Assembly: GCF_022539505.1 (NCBI RefSeq)
Contig: NC_061510.1
Span: 222,850,043 to 222,914,042, forward strand
Source of the DNA: Lolium rigidum
Taxonomy: Eukaryota; Streptophyta; Magnoliopsida; Poales; Poaceae
Direction: 5' to 3'
Length of the DNA stretch: 64,000 nt
In this document: piece after piece, positions 41,334-53,554 of the stretch
Position numbering within the stretch: position 1 is the first letter of the stretch
Layout of the letters: every line of letters starts with the position of its first letter
Position numbers and translations under genes: made by a program
The notes under the pieces: generated by a model
Database searches by the model: none
What the model saw: only the letters and a program-made list of their open reading frames with translations
Told to the model about the DNA's origin: nothing

Positions 41334-43560
41334 ATGGCACGTTCAAGATCGTCGACTTCGTCGATAGCAAGCAACATCATGGACAGAGGTAAACAGATCG
41401 AAACTGGTCTCGTTGATTTTGTTCCTCACCCGCCCTCCCGTTTGGATGCATATGCGTATATGGAGGAGCCCATGGAGATGACGTTCGGAAAGTTCCACTT
41501 CCGCGTCGAGAAAGAAGGAGCGTATCGTCTCGAAGTTCCGATCTCGTCGGGATTATTGGCGGCCGATCCCGATTTTTCAAGCTCAGCATCATCCATCGAG
41601 TCAGGCGACGAGAAGATTTCATCGCCACGCTTCATCAGCACCAAAGCAAGCGAAAAACTCGCCAAGATCTTCAGCGACATGTCCTTCGAGTCATCCGCGG
41701 ACTCCTATATAAGCGATGACTCGAGTGACACCGACAGTTTCAACTTCATCGACAAATCTATCACCGTTGGCAAGGTCTTCACCAATCTCTATGATAGTGT
41801 CACCAAACCCAGCAAGGTTCAGAATCCAAAATATCATCAGATTTACGCCATTGGAGAAGCAAGTCGCGATCAGGAGGAGACATCAGAGGCTTTCGACGAA
41901 TTGGGAAATCCATATGTCGATCCCTCTGACTTAAGGCGAGGTTTGGGCAGTAAATATGTCGGGCTTACACCACGTGTTAGGGTTCAACTCCCACAAGCAG
42001 CATGGGATAGAGTCGCAAGAGCTATGGATGGTTCAGAACCAATGGCGACAACTGCTACGGCTGAAGAATTGCAGGCCTACCAATATAGGCTCGCTCGAGC
42101 TGGAAGAGAATTGGAAAAACAGACAGCTGATCTAAATAGAAGAAAGGAGGCAGCTTCTGCATCAAGCAGGCGAAGAGCGGAATTAAGTCGACAATCATGA
42201 ACTTCGGGAGATAGTCACAGGGAAGCTCGAAGGAGAGCAAGATCTCGGCTGCAAAATATACCTGAAGCTAAAAGAGAGACTTTAATTCAAAACCTCGATA
42301 TGTCTTTTATGTCAATCGACACGAGGGGGAATATTATTCCAAAAACACCGGAAGCAGGATACATGGCAACGCAAGCTTTCATCCTAGCGTCAAGGCCACC
42401 TCCCGGGGATCCAAGAGAAGCGTTGTATAACATGGCAATGGCAGGGTGTGGAGCCATGGGAGCAGCGTTCGCAGCCACACCTCCCGAAGGAACTGCAAGA
42501 CAAAATAGCCCGAGACCTACTGCAGCAGTGCAAGATCCACCAAGAGCAAGTGGAGTCAGAGATACGGCGACTCAAGCCAGGGTAGATAGAGCGCGACAAG
42601 ATAGAAGAGAACATCGGCAGTCACCAGATTTGGCTGAAGAAGATATGTGTGGACTCCCGTGTTTTACGCGACGGGTCCGAAAAACTCGAGTCCCATCAGG
42701 ATTCAAGTTACCCGATAGTTTCAAGAAATTTGATGGCCTACAAGATCCGAGGATTGGCTAGTCGATTACCTCGAGACGGTAAAGCTGATAGGTGGAACTA
42801 GCGCAACAGCCATGCAGAGCATTCAAATACACCTGAGCGGAGCCGCAAGATCGTGGATAAAGAAGCTACCCCCAGGCTCCATCGACAGCTGGGATAGTTT
42901 TGAGGATGTGTTTTTCAAGAACTTCCGATCAACCTGCAAAATCCTGCGACAATAGAGGAGTTGAGATCATGTTGACAAAAGCATGATGAATCAATGAGGA
43001 AGTACATTCAAAGGTGGAACATCATTAAAAACTCGGCAGAGAATATTTCTGACGAGAGAGCGATAGATGCGTTTGTAGCAGGAGTTCGACGAGGCGATTT
43101 TGTGGAGGACTTGGGAAGAACCAACCCAAGGACAGTATCAGCACTAATGGAAATAGCAAACAGATGGGCAGATGGCGAGGATGTTGTACATAATAAACGA
43201 CACAGGTCACCGGAGGAGGACCGCAGTCGAAATTTTCAAAATAGACGACGATTTTCTCGGCAATTTTCGAGTTACGATGCCCCTGGCCAAATATTGGCTG
43301 GGTTTCAGGGAAACAATGGAGGAAACAATAGAGATGATTATCAGAGGAGTAATGCACAGCAAGGCGACAATAGAGATGACTCTCGAAATAACAGGCAAAA
43401 TAGCGGGTCGAGATTTCAGAGACCTTTTGTAACTCCCGAAGATATGATGAACGGGCCATGTCAGATGCATTTTTATTTCGACAACAATGGGAGAAGGCAG
43501 TCAGGACATCTGCAGAAGGACTGTCGGAATTTCCAAGCAATGCTACGAGTTGCAGGGATA
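41334..43560 (+). pseudogene. Tat Gag, interrupted
   Basis: ATG at 41334 opens MARSRSSTSS. The frame runs to a TGA at 42198-42200 (probable CGA to TGA change), continues in frame to about 42757, shifts by one base before DWLVDYLETVKL, and shifts again near 42945 before ATIEELRS, with one more TGA (about 42975) where the family has Arg. The retrotransposon-gag core (MQSIQIHLSGAARSWIKKL, RKYIQRWNIIKNSAENIS, AFVAGVRRGDFVEDLG) is clear at 42800-43160. It is followed by an Asn/Arg-rich tail and a degenerate His/Cys motif (GHLQKDCRNF). It packages element RNA. Confidence 0.85.
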
Positions 43561-44514
43561 GCCAATACACAAACAACAAATAGAAACCCCCAGGGGCCCA
43601 GGAGTGAGATCCACTTGCCACCTCCTCCCGCAATTACGGACGAAAATCGACATCAGCTCAGAATAGCGGCAGCACCAGCACCACCACCTTACGTTGATCC
43701 CAACTCCAATGGAGCGGTCTCGATGATTCAGAAAGGCATGCCGTCCAATAGAGCTCAGAAAGTAATCTCGCGACAGGTGTTCATGGCAGAGAAGATGCCT
43801 CCACCAACGATTGAGTACCTCAATTGGTCAGGGCAAGACTTTGGCTTCACAATAGCGGACCATCCGCAGCAAGTTCCTCGACCAGGGCAATCAGCACTTA
43901 TCTTACCAGCAGTAATCGCGGGATTCGACGTATCGCGAGTATTCATAGATGGCGGCAGCAGCCTAAACCTTATGTATGCAGATACGCTAAGGAAAATCAA
44001 CATTTCCCTAGCAAATCTGAAGCCAACCGATGCGCGTTTCCATGGAATTACGCCGGAAAAGCCAAGTTATCCGTTGGGGAAGATCAATCTCGACGTTCAG
44101 TATGGGACTCGAGAAAATTACAGGATAGAAAGGTTGGAATTCGAAGTTGTGGATTTCCCGTCGCAGTATCACGTTTTGTTGGGACGACCAGCATATGCTA
44201 GGTTTATGGCGGTACCACATTATACATACTTGCTTTGGAGGTTACCTGGACCTAAGGGACCAATCACAGTCAAAGGAAGCTTTGCGCTAGCCGATAAATG
44301 TGACAAGGATTTTCATCGACTGTCAGAAACTTTCGGGATGCAAGCAGAATACATGGAGTCAAGGCTTACGACTGATTATGATGTACTTCCAGATGTGGGG
44401 AGGCCTAATAAGGAACCAACTTTTAACACTGCAAAGGATTCCAAGGAGGTGCAGATTCACCCGACAGATCCGAAGAAGACGACGTCTATCGCGACAAATA
44501 TGGACCTCGCATAG
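43561..44514 (+). CDS. Tat aspartic protease region
   Basis: Part of the open frame 42994-44514. The retropepsin active site is RVFIDGGSSLNLMY (about 43936-43977; Asp-Gly-Gly, as is usual in Tat elements), and the second hallmark is YHVLLGRPAYARF (about 44170). It cleaves the polyprotein into Gag and Pol parts. The frame ends MDLA with TAG at 44512-44514, where family members have Gln (CAG to TAG), so the protease-RT junction is interrupted by a single point change. Confidence 0.85.
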   Translation, partial: ANTQTTNRNPQGPRSEIHLPPPPAITDENRHQLRIAAAPAPPPYVDPNSNGAVSMIQKGMPSNRAQKVISRQVFMAEKMPPPTIEYLNWSGQDFGFTIADHPQQVPRPGQSALILPAVIAGFDVSRVFIDGGSSLNLMYADTLRKINISLANLKPTDARFHGITPEKPSYPLGKINLDVQYGTRENYRIERLEFEVVDFPSQYHVLLGRPAYARFMAVPHYTYLLWRLPGPKGPITVKGSFALADKCDKDFHRLSETFGMQAEYMESRLTTDYDVLPDVGRPNKEPTFNTAKDSKEVQIHPTDPKKTTSIATNMDLA

Positions 44515-45597
44515 GAAAGCGTGCTCGTCGAGTTCCTCTGTGAGCACTGGAAAATCTTCGCATCCTGTCCAGCTGACATGCCAGGAGTACCCAGGGAACT
44601 TGCCGAGCACCACCTAAACTTGGATCCATTAGCGAGACCAGTAAAACAACCTTTGCGACGTTTTTCGGAGCCAAACCGCAAAGCTATGCTGTCAGAGATT
44701 GATCGACGGAGAGAAGCTGGTTTCATCAAGGAACTGCATACAGAGGCCACGTGGGTCGCAAACCCAGTATTGGTCCCGAAGAAAAACACTGAAGTCCTTC
44801 GCATGTGTGTCGACTTTACGTGTCTCAATAAACACTGTCCAAAGGATCACTTTCCCCTCCTAAGGATCGATCAAATTATCGACTCCACGGCAGGATGTGA
44901 ACGTCTTTCCTTCCTGCACGCATACTCTGGTTACAACCAGATCAGATTGAAAGAAGAGGACGAGGTCAAAACAGCGTTCATTACACCTTACGGCGTGTTT
45001 TGTTACAGAACAATGCCCTTTGGTTTGAAAAACACGGGAGCAACATATCAGCGGATGATGCAGAAGTGCTTAGCAACACAAATTGGGAAAAACGTACAAG
45101 TATACATTGACGATGTGGTCATAACGTCAAAAAAGGGGGAAACGTTAATCGAGGACCTGAAGGAAACTTTCGACAACCTCGACAAATTTTGTCTCAAGCT
45201 AAATCCGACAAAGTGTTCTTTCGGCGTCCCTGCAGGAGAACTTCTCGGGTTCTTAGTTTCAGCAAGAGGGATCGAAGCAAATCCCGAAAAAATCCAAGCC
45301 ATTGTAACGATGAGGAAGCCAACGAAGTTAAAAGAAATACAGCAGCTAACTGGGCGAGTCGCAGCTCTAAGCAGATTCGTCGCCAGGTTGGGAGAAAAGG
45401 CGTTACCGTTTTATGCCTTAATCAAACAAGGTGAGAAGTTCCGGTGGAATGAAGAGGCAGATAGAGCCTTCGAGGATCTTAAACGCACAATTTCGACACC
45501 ACCAATCTTGGTGGCGCCTAAAGAGAAGGAACCCCTCCTGTTATATATTGCGGCTACACCCCAAGTGGTCAGCACGGCACTCGTTGTCGAAAGATAA
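44515..45597 (+). CDS. Tat reverse transcriptase
   Basis: From ESVLVEFLCEHWKIF through VPKKNTEVLRMCVDFTCLN, LHAYSGYNQI, FCYRTMPFGLKNTGATY and the catalytic box VYIDDVV (YIDD at 45103-45114), to the thumb (KCSFGVPAGELLGFLVSARG) and connection (FRWNEEADRAFEDLK). All RT blocks are in order and the catalytic Asp pair is kept. The conserved Asp of block A reads LHAYSGY where most elements have D, a possibly disabling change (GAC-type to CAC-type codon). A TAA at 45595-45597 ends this frame; it resumes at 45598. Confidence 0.88.
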   Translation, partial: ESVLVEFLCEHWKIFASCPADMPGVPRELAEHHLNLDPLARPVKQPLRRFSEPNRKAMLSEIDRRREAGFIKELHTEATWVANPVLVPKKNTEVLRMCVDFTCLNKHCPKDHFPLLRIDQIIDSTAGCERLSFLHAYSGYNQIRLKEEDEVKTAFITPYGVFCYRTMPFGLKNTGATYQRMMQKCLATQIGKNVQVYIDDVVITSKKGETLIEDLKETFDNLDKFCLKLNPTKCSFGVPAGELLGFLVSARGIEANPEKIQAIVTMRKPTKLKEIQQLTGRVAALSRFVARLGEKALPFYALIKQGEKFRWNEEADRAFEDLKRTISTPPILVAPKEKEPLLLYIAATPQVVSTALVVER

Positions 45598-47735
45598 GAA
45601 GAAGGAAAACTTCATGGAGTGCAGAGGCCGGTATATTTCATCAGTGAAGTTTTATCGCCTTCAAAACAGCGGTACCTGCAGTACCAGAAACTAGCATATG
45701 GAGTGTTTACAACCGCAAGAAAGTTACGGAACTATTTTTCGGCGCATCCGATAATAGTGGTCAATGAGGCGCCTTTATCCAATATACTAAAAAATCCAGA
45801 AGCTACAGGTCGTGTCTCCCTTTGGGGAATAGAACTTTCTCCTCGGGACATCACGTATGAAAAAAGAAAAGCAATAAAGTCGCAAATTCTGCCAGATTTT
45901 ATTGCAGAGTGGATGGAGCTGCAAAATACAGGACCCCCGGATCTATCGAGAACCTGGACTATGAACTTTGATGGGTCCAAAAGGTTAGAGGGAGCTGGAG
46001 TAGGCGTGATACTCATATCACCTGAAAGCGACAAATTAAAGTATGTCTTACGGATGACGTTCCCAAACGCGTCTAACAATGAGGCAGAATACGAAGCTCT
46101 TATACACGGGATGAAGATGGCGAAAGCTTGTGGTGCAACTCGACTAAAAATCTTTGGCGACTCACAGTTGGTGGCCCAGCAAGTCATGAACCAATGTGAT
46201 GCAGTCAATGATAGAATGATGGCATACAAAGAGGTGTACAACGAGCTTGAGAAATTATTTGATGGATGCGAGGTAAATCATATCAGCAGATTAAGCAATG
46301 ATGAAGCCGATGTTCTTGCAAATATCGGGTCGCAGTGCCTTGCAATTCCACCAGGCGTGTTCTGGGAGGAAATAACAGAGAGATCTACAAGGCCGAAGAA
46401 ACCAAAGAAGAAGGAGAAAGAGGAGAAATCCTCGGGGGCTGCAAAAGAAACACTAGAAGAAGAAGAGGAACAGGATCTAGTATTGATGGTACAAATACCA
46501 TGGATGCAAGTGTACATATCATACATCCTAAGGAAAGAAATACCTGACGATCCAGTTGAAGCAAGGCGAATTATTAGACGGTCCAAAGCCTTTACAGTGG
46601 TCAAAGGGGAGCTGTACAAATGCAGTCTTTCGGGTGTGTTACAGCGATGCGTAACACCCGAAGAAGGAAGGATAATCTTGAACGACGTACACGAGGGAAT
46701 ATGTGGTCATCATGCGAGCAGTCGAGCTATTGCCGCCAAGGTTTTTCGAGCTGGATTTTACTGGTTGACAGCAATCGAGGATGCAAAGGAGATAGTACGA
46801 ACTTGTGACGCGTGCCAGAGATTTGCTGTGAAACCTCATTCTCCGGCAGTAGAGCTGATGCCAATACCATTGTCCTGGCCCTTTGCTCAATGGGGCATCG
46901 ATATGGTGGGGAAGTTACATAAAGCTTCGCCAGGAGGATATGAGTATATGCTCGTCGCTATCGACAAATTTACCAAGTGGATAGAAGCCAAGCCGATAAA
47001 TTCACCAGACCCAGCATCTGCAATAAAGTTCGTGAAAAGCATTGTTTTTCGGTTTGGAGTACCTCACAGCATTGTCACGGACAACGGTAGTAACTTTACA
47101 TCCAAGGAATTCAAGGCATACTGTGCAGAGGTAGGCATTAAATTGCACTTCGCATCAGTCGCACATCCACAAACCAACGGTCAAGTCGAGAAAGCCAATG
47201 GTATCATCTGCAATGGTATCAAGAAGCGCTTGTTAGGACCACTGGAAAAAGCTCGACACACCTGGCCAGAGGAGCTGCCGAGTGTATTGTGGAGTATTCG
47301 AACAACACCAAATACGACGACACAAGAAACTCCGTTTTTTATGGTCCATGGAGCTGAGGCAGTATTACCAATAGAGATAGCGCATGATTCCCCAAGAGTT
47401 ACGGAGTATAATGAAGAAGTTTCTAGAAAGGCATTGGAAGATGATGTCGATGCATTGGATGAGGCCAGAGACAAAGTACTATCACGGGTCACCAAGTATC
47501 AGCAAGACTTGAAAAACTATCACAGTCGACGTTTGAGACCAAGGTCCATTCAGGTGGGAGATCTAGTTCTACGACTCAATCAACAGAGTACTGAAAAACT
47601 CGAGTCACCATGGCTTGGCCCTTACATCGTCACGGAAGTCATCGAAGGAGGAGCATACGGAATCAAGGATAAGAAGTCGGGGTTCCCGAGAAAAACCCCT
47701 GGAACGTGGCACAGCTAAGGCGTTTTTACGCTTAG
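45598..47735 (+). CDS. Tat RNase H (dual) and integrase
   Basis: Frame open from about 45598 to 47718. First, the remnant gypsy RNase H (QRPVYFISEVLSPSKQRYLQ). Then the second, archaeal-type RNase H characteristic of Tat: MNFDGSK (Asp), NEAEYEALIHGM (Glu), IFGDSQLVAQQ (Asp) and SNDEADVLANIG (Asp), about 45955-46330. An acidic/Lys spacer leads to the integrase: zinc-binding HEGICGHH...CDACQRF (46690-46825), then the catalytic DDE residues in WGIDMVG, IVTDNGSNF and NGQVEKANG (46890-47200). A one-base insertion near 47680 shifts the last codons; the family ending NVAQLRRFYA is readable in the other frame to 47735. Confidence 0.9.
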
Positions 47736-48229
47736 TGTCGAAATATAGTCCTCCTTGTAAAAAATACAATGTACTGAAACGCCCGCGAGTTTTCAGACGC
47801 ACTCTTTTCCTTTTTCGGGGAACCGAGTGGGGCCGGAAAAGGTTTTTGATGAGGCGGGCTCGCAGTGCTGCAATATAATAAAGATAATCGAGATATATAT
47901 CTTTTCCTTCGACAGGCCCGGGGGCTTGCGCTCAACAATTACAATATATATTTCCGAAAATATTTCGCCTTGGTGCGAAAACACCTCGCAAAATAAATAA
48001 AGATACAAAATAGCGATCAAAAACAAGGCACAGGGGCTTGTACCCGCAAATATAGCATCTTCAATATAATTTAGTTGCCTTGGTTTAAAAACCTCGCACA
48101 TACAATAAAGAAATTCACCAAGACACTCGGGGGCTTGATGAGGAAAAATAGAAACATTTATTAACTTTACAATATAGAACATGTTTACAACATACAAGAG
48201 GCAGTTCCTGAGTTCAAAGAAAAAGAAAG
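47736..48229 (+). other. Intergenic stretch between integrase and antisense gene
   Basis: About 500 bp without a supported frame, between two convergent coding units. It has loosely repeated GGGGGCTTG phrases (about 47929, 48032, 48130). Confidence 0.6.
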
Positions 48230-51200
48230 TCAATTGCGGCCTAGTATATTATCTATGGTCATCCGATTTCCAGTACGAGTACTGTGTTCAGCATAGCTGC
48301 CCTTCTCGAAGAACTCAGCGTCCATCCGAAGAAGTTCATCCATCATATCTTCTGCTACAGGAGTCACATGATCATCAATTTTGCCAACATCCCTTTTCCT
48401 TTTTGCCATCTTGGCCAAACACTTGGTAACAATTTGATTCATGTCAAACTTGGGGTAGCAGATTATGATCATCATCATAGCAAACCTGGCGCCGGAAAAT
48501 AGTTGGGCCCGAACAAACCCATGGATTTGAGGAGCATCCCGAAATTTTTCCATCAAACCAAGAAGAGTGTCGAGCGCCTCGTTCCGAGGAAACATCGTCT
48601 TGTAAACCAGGGACAGTGTTTTCGTGCAGAAATCAAGGAATTTGTGAACCTGACAGGCGCGGTCTTGAAACCTGACAATTTGTCGGGTCCGCTCTGGGGT
48701 GGCCCAGAACAGAGAACCATGGTCAGGAGAAAGGTTAACGAGAAGATTTGTCCTTGCATTTACCCTTTCGTCTTCAGCAGCAGCATCGAGAAAGGAACCT
48801 ATTTGGCGACGGCACAAGAATTTCAAAAAAAGGATACAGCAGGAAGATAGAAGAAGTTTTCGATTTGTAAAAGCATACCTGACATATCTACACTAGCTTC
48901 ATTCATCAATTCGCGCATAAAATTCTCTCGAGTGGTTGCCTTTTCAGCTTCAGAAACGGCGGCTTCCTTGGCAGCTATGGCTTCTTGAGCTTGTTGAAGT
49001 GCAACTTTCTCTTTTCGGATGCCTTGCAGGATTGCTCCATCATCACAAGTGTTTGTTTCTTCGCATACTGAAGCTGTTGACGAAGTTCTTCCAAGTCTGG
49101 CGACAAATTCTTACTCGAGGACTCTTCACCAAGTTCAGTATTAGCAAGCGCTTTCTTCGAGCAAGAAGAAGTAGGCAAAATATCGGAAGGAGCAGGAGTT
49201 GGAGTATAGTTATCAAATATCAACTGAAAACAAAAGGTTCGACATCAATCATCAAGCAAAATAGAATTCCATTGATTTTCAGAATATTTACAAGGCATTA
49301 CAATGGAGGACATCCTAACGAGCTAGTAGGATAAGTGTCGCCAAAAGCTACTTTGGCGACAGCATCAAATGGAAGAAAGAAAAAGAAAAAAGAAGGAAAG
49401 ACGGGGTGGTCTACTTGACCTCCGGCTTGGATGAGCTGGGAGTAGGAGTTGGCTTGCATCCGAGGTAGGCAAGGATTTTCTTCGCATTAGGCCTAGCAGC
49501 CTTGATCAAGGATTGCCACCTCTTCGTTTCCATTGTCATTGTGTCGCCAACTTTCGTCCAGTCGACATCTTGTTGGCTGTCAGCGACCAAAGCGATAGTG
49601 CCTTCGACGCCAACTTTCAAACCTTCTTGGCGAAGTTTGAGCCCAAGATCTTCTCAGGAGTTGAAGTGCTTGGCAAGCTTTGTGAAAATCTTGGGCTCCT
49701 GTATCTTCGGGAAGAAATAAGGGAAAAGACGCGACAGACCTGCTCTGGCGTCAGCAAGGCCTTCGCGTGCTTCCTCTGCATGAAATTCAAGAAGAGAAAG
49801 CTCGTCAAGTAGTTGATCGCCTTCAGGACACTCCAAGTCAAAATCCTGATGTGTTTTCCCTACAAAGAAGCAGAAGGAAGATCGTCAAAAATTGCGCAAG
49901 GATAAATTAGACAACCCGAAGAAGTAGCAAAAGATTAAGGACTTACTGACAAAGCGTCGACTTTGCGATTGCAAGCGACTAAGGATTTCAGCTTCACGAA
50001 CAGTTTGCTCGGATATGTTGTCGCTTAAAGCAGTTTCCGCCTCATGAAGCCTTTTTCGAAGGTCTTCGACGGCGGCGGCATCAGCTTCAGCTTTCTTGCG
50101 AGCTGCCTCGCTTTGCTCTAACTTAACAGCGAGAGTGTCAGCGCGTTTGAGAGTTTCGGCAAGAGTTTCTGGAAGAAATAAACAACGGTAAATGTCGCGA
50201 CAAAACAATAAAGGAGTAAAAATAGCAGAGAGGGCAAGGAAAAATAGTACCTTCGAGTTTATTTGCATGATCATGGTACCCGACAAATTGGGTACCGAGG
50301 CGAATAAATTCCTTCATCACAGGCTGAAGAGAAAACAAAAGAAAAAAGAAAAATCAATGAGGGAAGGAAAGGTTCGACAGAACTTATGCACGAAACAAAG
50401 GGGAGTCGACAAATGTTGAAATGTTCGGGAAAAGAATAGAGAAAAACTTACATCATCTAATGATGGAGTCATGGAACTACCAGCCAGCAGGAGAGGTTCC
50501 TTGGGTGCTTCTACCCTAGCTCTCTTTGGCGAAGAGGCTCGGGGGCTGGCAATCGGAGTGGAATGCTCTTCATCTCGTTGAGGAGGCGAAGTTTCATCCC
50601 CATGAGCTTCAGAAACAACTAAAGTACGAGACGTACTCATTCGAGCAGTCGCGTCAATAGGTTGAATTTCATCGTCATCATCACTACAAAAAGGCGACAA
50701 GATAGTAAGAAAATATAGTTGAAACAATCAATGGAAAACAAAAACAGCGACAAGAACTTACATGTTGATAAGAGCATCGTTGTAAGGGTCGAAAGTTGTC
50801 CTTTTTTCAGTAGGAGCAACTTCTTCGGCAGGAGGTGTGCCGGTCTTGGAAGGGCCGGAGTCGACAGTTTCCTCCCTTTTTCTCTTGTTTTTGGGAGAAA
50901 CAGCTGGGGGAGGAGACTGTGCTGATCCGGTAGCCTCGGAGTCAACTTCCTTTTCAGAGGATACCGCAGATTTTCGAGAACCTGCGGCTTCACTCTCAGG
51001 GCGAGAAGTACCCTGGTTGTCGTCGGTGACAACGGCCCAATCTTCGACTTCTCCACCTTCAGGAAGGGGAGGAAGAGAAACAAGATCTGGATGGTTCTAC
51101 AAAAAAAAAAAGAATGTCGATAAAAAAAAGAAGTTAGGCAAAGGATGTCAACAAAAATACGTACTCGAGAAAAATAGTTCATACAAAAGTTACCTCAGGA

Positions 51201-52087
51201 AGCGCGTTGGTGGCGCTATATGGTTTTACGCGACAAGACGAGGGGACAGGATCTTTTTTGTTGAGGGAGGAGATTTTTCGGACAAGTTTTTCTAAATCCT
51301 TGACCGACAAATCCACCGACAAGCGATCCACATCTTTTTCGCCAGCATACTTCCAGAGGGGATTTTTGCGAGCTTGCAGAGGCTGCACTCTAGTCCTAAG
51401 GAAATACGCCGTGGTTTGGATACCCGACAGTTCTTGTCCTCGGGTATCTTGGAGTTGGTGGATGCGTTTCATCAAGGCTTCTGTCGCCGCTTTTTCTTCG
51501 TCGGTAGCCTCTGCATCCCAGGAACGACGGCGACAGATTTTCTCGGTACCATCAAAAGGAGGGATGTTGTCTTCAACAGAGCCATGATTCTCCTCATGAA
51601 TGTACAACCAATTTTTGCGCCACCCTTGTACTGAGTCAGGGAATTTGACGTCAAAGTACTCGACGTCAGGACGGACGCAGATGACAACACCGCCAATGTT
51701 GTAGGAAACATTGGGAGAGCCATTACGGCGACAGAAGAAAATGCATTTCCATAGAGCCCAGTTAGGCTGGACTCCAAGGAAAGCTTCGCAAAGCGTGATG
51801 AAGATTGAGATATGGAGGATAGAGTTGGGAGTAAGATGATGCAGTTGCAGCCCATACATAAAAAGCAACCCCCGTAAGAAATTGTGAATGGGGGCGGAAA
51901 GACCACAGATGAGGTGGTCGACGAAACTGACCCGATACTCCATTGGAGGGGTTGGGTAGCTTTCTTCGCTGGGGAAGCGAAGCGCGCCTTCTTTCTTGCC
52001 GATCCCCAGTTTCTTCAGAAGATTGATGTCCTGAGGGGAGATTTTGGATCTTTCCCACTCCATGTTCCCCAGATCTTCGGTCGCCAT
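48230..52087 (-). CDS. Antisense multi-exon gene of the second Tat element
   Basis: ATG at 52087 opens MATEDLGNMEWERSK. Exon 1 (52087-51193) holds the Transposase_28-type domain: YRVSFVDHLICGLSAPIHNF, LQLHHLTPNSILHISIFI, FLGVQPNWALWKCIFF. Exons by eye: 51096-50762, 50682-50452, 50323-50251, 50168-49947, 49859 to about 49425, then two or three more to the stop at 48230, each with GT donors (mostly GTAAG) and pyrimidine-AG acceptors. Middle exons encode acidic/Pro-rich and then coiled-coil sequence (ETLAETLKRADTLAVKLEQS). The last exon reads ERTRQIVRFQDRACQVHKFL and ends IDNILGRN. One TGA (about 49650, probable CGA to TGA) interrupts exon 6. Function unknown. Confidence 0.72.
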
Positions 52088-52260
52088 CTTGGACTCGGGC
52101 GTGTTGTGTCTGGTGAGCCTGCACGGTGGCATCAACAATGGCGCAGGAGTACAGTGCGAGCGTGGTGGAGCTCCAAGAACTATGGGGCGCAAGGGAGAAT
52201 TTGGCAGAGGAGAAGCAGGGGTGCGGCCCGAGCGAAAGGACTAGAGGAGGAAGACGATGC

Positions 52261-52270
52261 CTTTATATAG
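52261..52270 (-). promoter_or_regulatory. TATA box of the antisense gene
   Basis: CTATATAAAG on the minus strand, about 175 bp upstream of the antisense ATG. Confidence 0.65.
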
Positions 52271-53540
52271 AGGTGCGGTGAATCGACGCGCCGTTGGATT
52301 GAGAGATTGTGGGACAGATGATGTACACGTGGACAAGGGGTAAAAAGTAATTTCATACAGACGAGAAAGCACAGGAGCTACAGTACGTGCGCCAGGAAAA
52401 GCGGAAGACGTGTGTCCCCCACTTGCACGACGTGTCAATACGATGCGCAATTTGGGCCCGCAAGACAGTGAGAGCGAAGTTCTCGCGTTTTTTCTGATAA
52501 AGTGATCATGGCTATCGTCAGCAATGATGTCATCTTGGCAAGAGAATACCTCGGCTACGAAGGTCCGTAAAAATGGCGATAGCAGAAGATTCTTGATTAT
52601 TTCGAGAGCCTTTGATCAAATACAAGTTTTTGCCCAAATGCTCGGGGGCTACTTTGGAAAAAAGGAAAAAATTCGAGTATGGCAAAATAGAAATGGCGAG
52701 AGCCTATGATCAAATGCAAGCATTTGTCCATAGCCTCGGGGGCTACTCCCATCGGGAGCGCTGTTCGCGCACCCGATAGATATAAAAGTTCGAGAAAGAA
52801 TGACAATATAGCAACACGAGGCATTAAAGTGTTGAGCCTACAACCAAGCACTAGTCCTTGGCTGTAGCCTCGGGGGCTACTCCCATCGGGAACGCTGTCC
52901 GCGTGCCTGATGAAATTATTAAAAAAAAGAGAAGAAAAAAGAGAAGAGAATGAAAGAAAGAAGAAGTGAGTATATTTCGAGTTATACAAATAACTCTACA
53001 TATACTCCCATCGGGAGAGCAATATAAGTCATCAGTTGACTCAATAAAATGTGCTATTCCGGCAGCCGAATAAGCACTCGACAATATATTCTCAGAACGC
53101 CAAAGTTACGAACAATTTCTGAATGCCGCAAAACTTTGAGAAGGTAAGACCCCGGATCTGTTCCGTGTGGCGTGGCGCCGTCTCTGACGTCGGTTTGTTA
53201 CTTTTTCTGTATCAGCAGATACGAAGAAAAATCCTAACGGACGCGTTAGGTACCCGATAAATATGACTGGGGCTCGACAGAATGGTAAGACCTTAAGCGG
53301 CACCTGTCGGAGTTTACACCAGTATCCCGAGATCATGTCCAGGGACATGATCTTGAAGTAGGTTTTTGCGGATTGCCACTAGAGTAGTTAACTAGTACCT
53401 GATCCGTCAGATGAACTAGCCCCAATTACCATTATCCATGTACAATATAGAAATTCGTATACAAAGATATGTGGTAAAGTTCAGAGTTATCGAATAAATA
53501 TAAAGGTGGAGATTTTCCTTGACTCTACGATTCAAACAAA
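52271..53540 (+). other. Non-coding region before the 3' LTR of the second Tat element
   Basis: No supported frame. Contains imperfect repeats of the phrase CCTCGGGGGCTACTCCCATC (about 52733 and 52866) and related GGGGGCTACT copies that resemble the PPT itself. Confidence 0.65.
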
Positions 53541-53554
53541 ATCTCGGGGGCTAC
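53541..53554 (+). other. Polypurine tract of the second Tat element
   Basis: ATCTCGGGGGCTAC abuts the 3' LTR start TGACATAGG. Confidence 0.65.
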
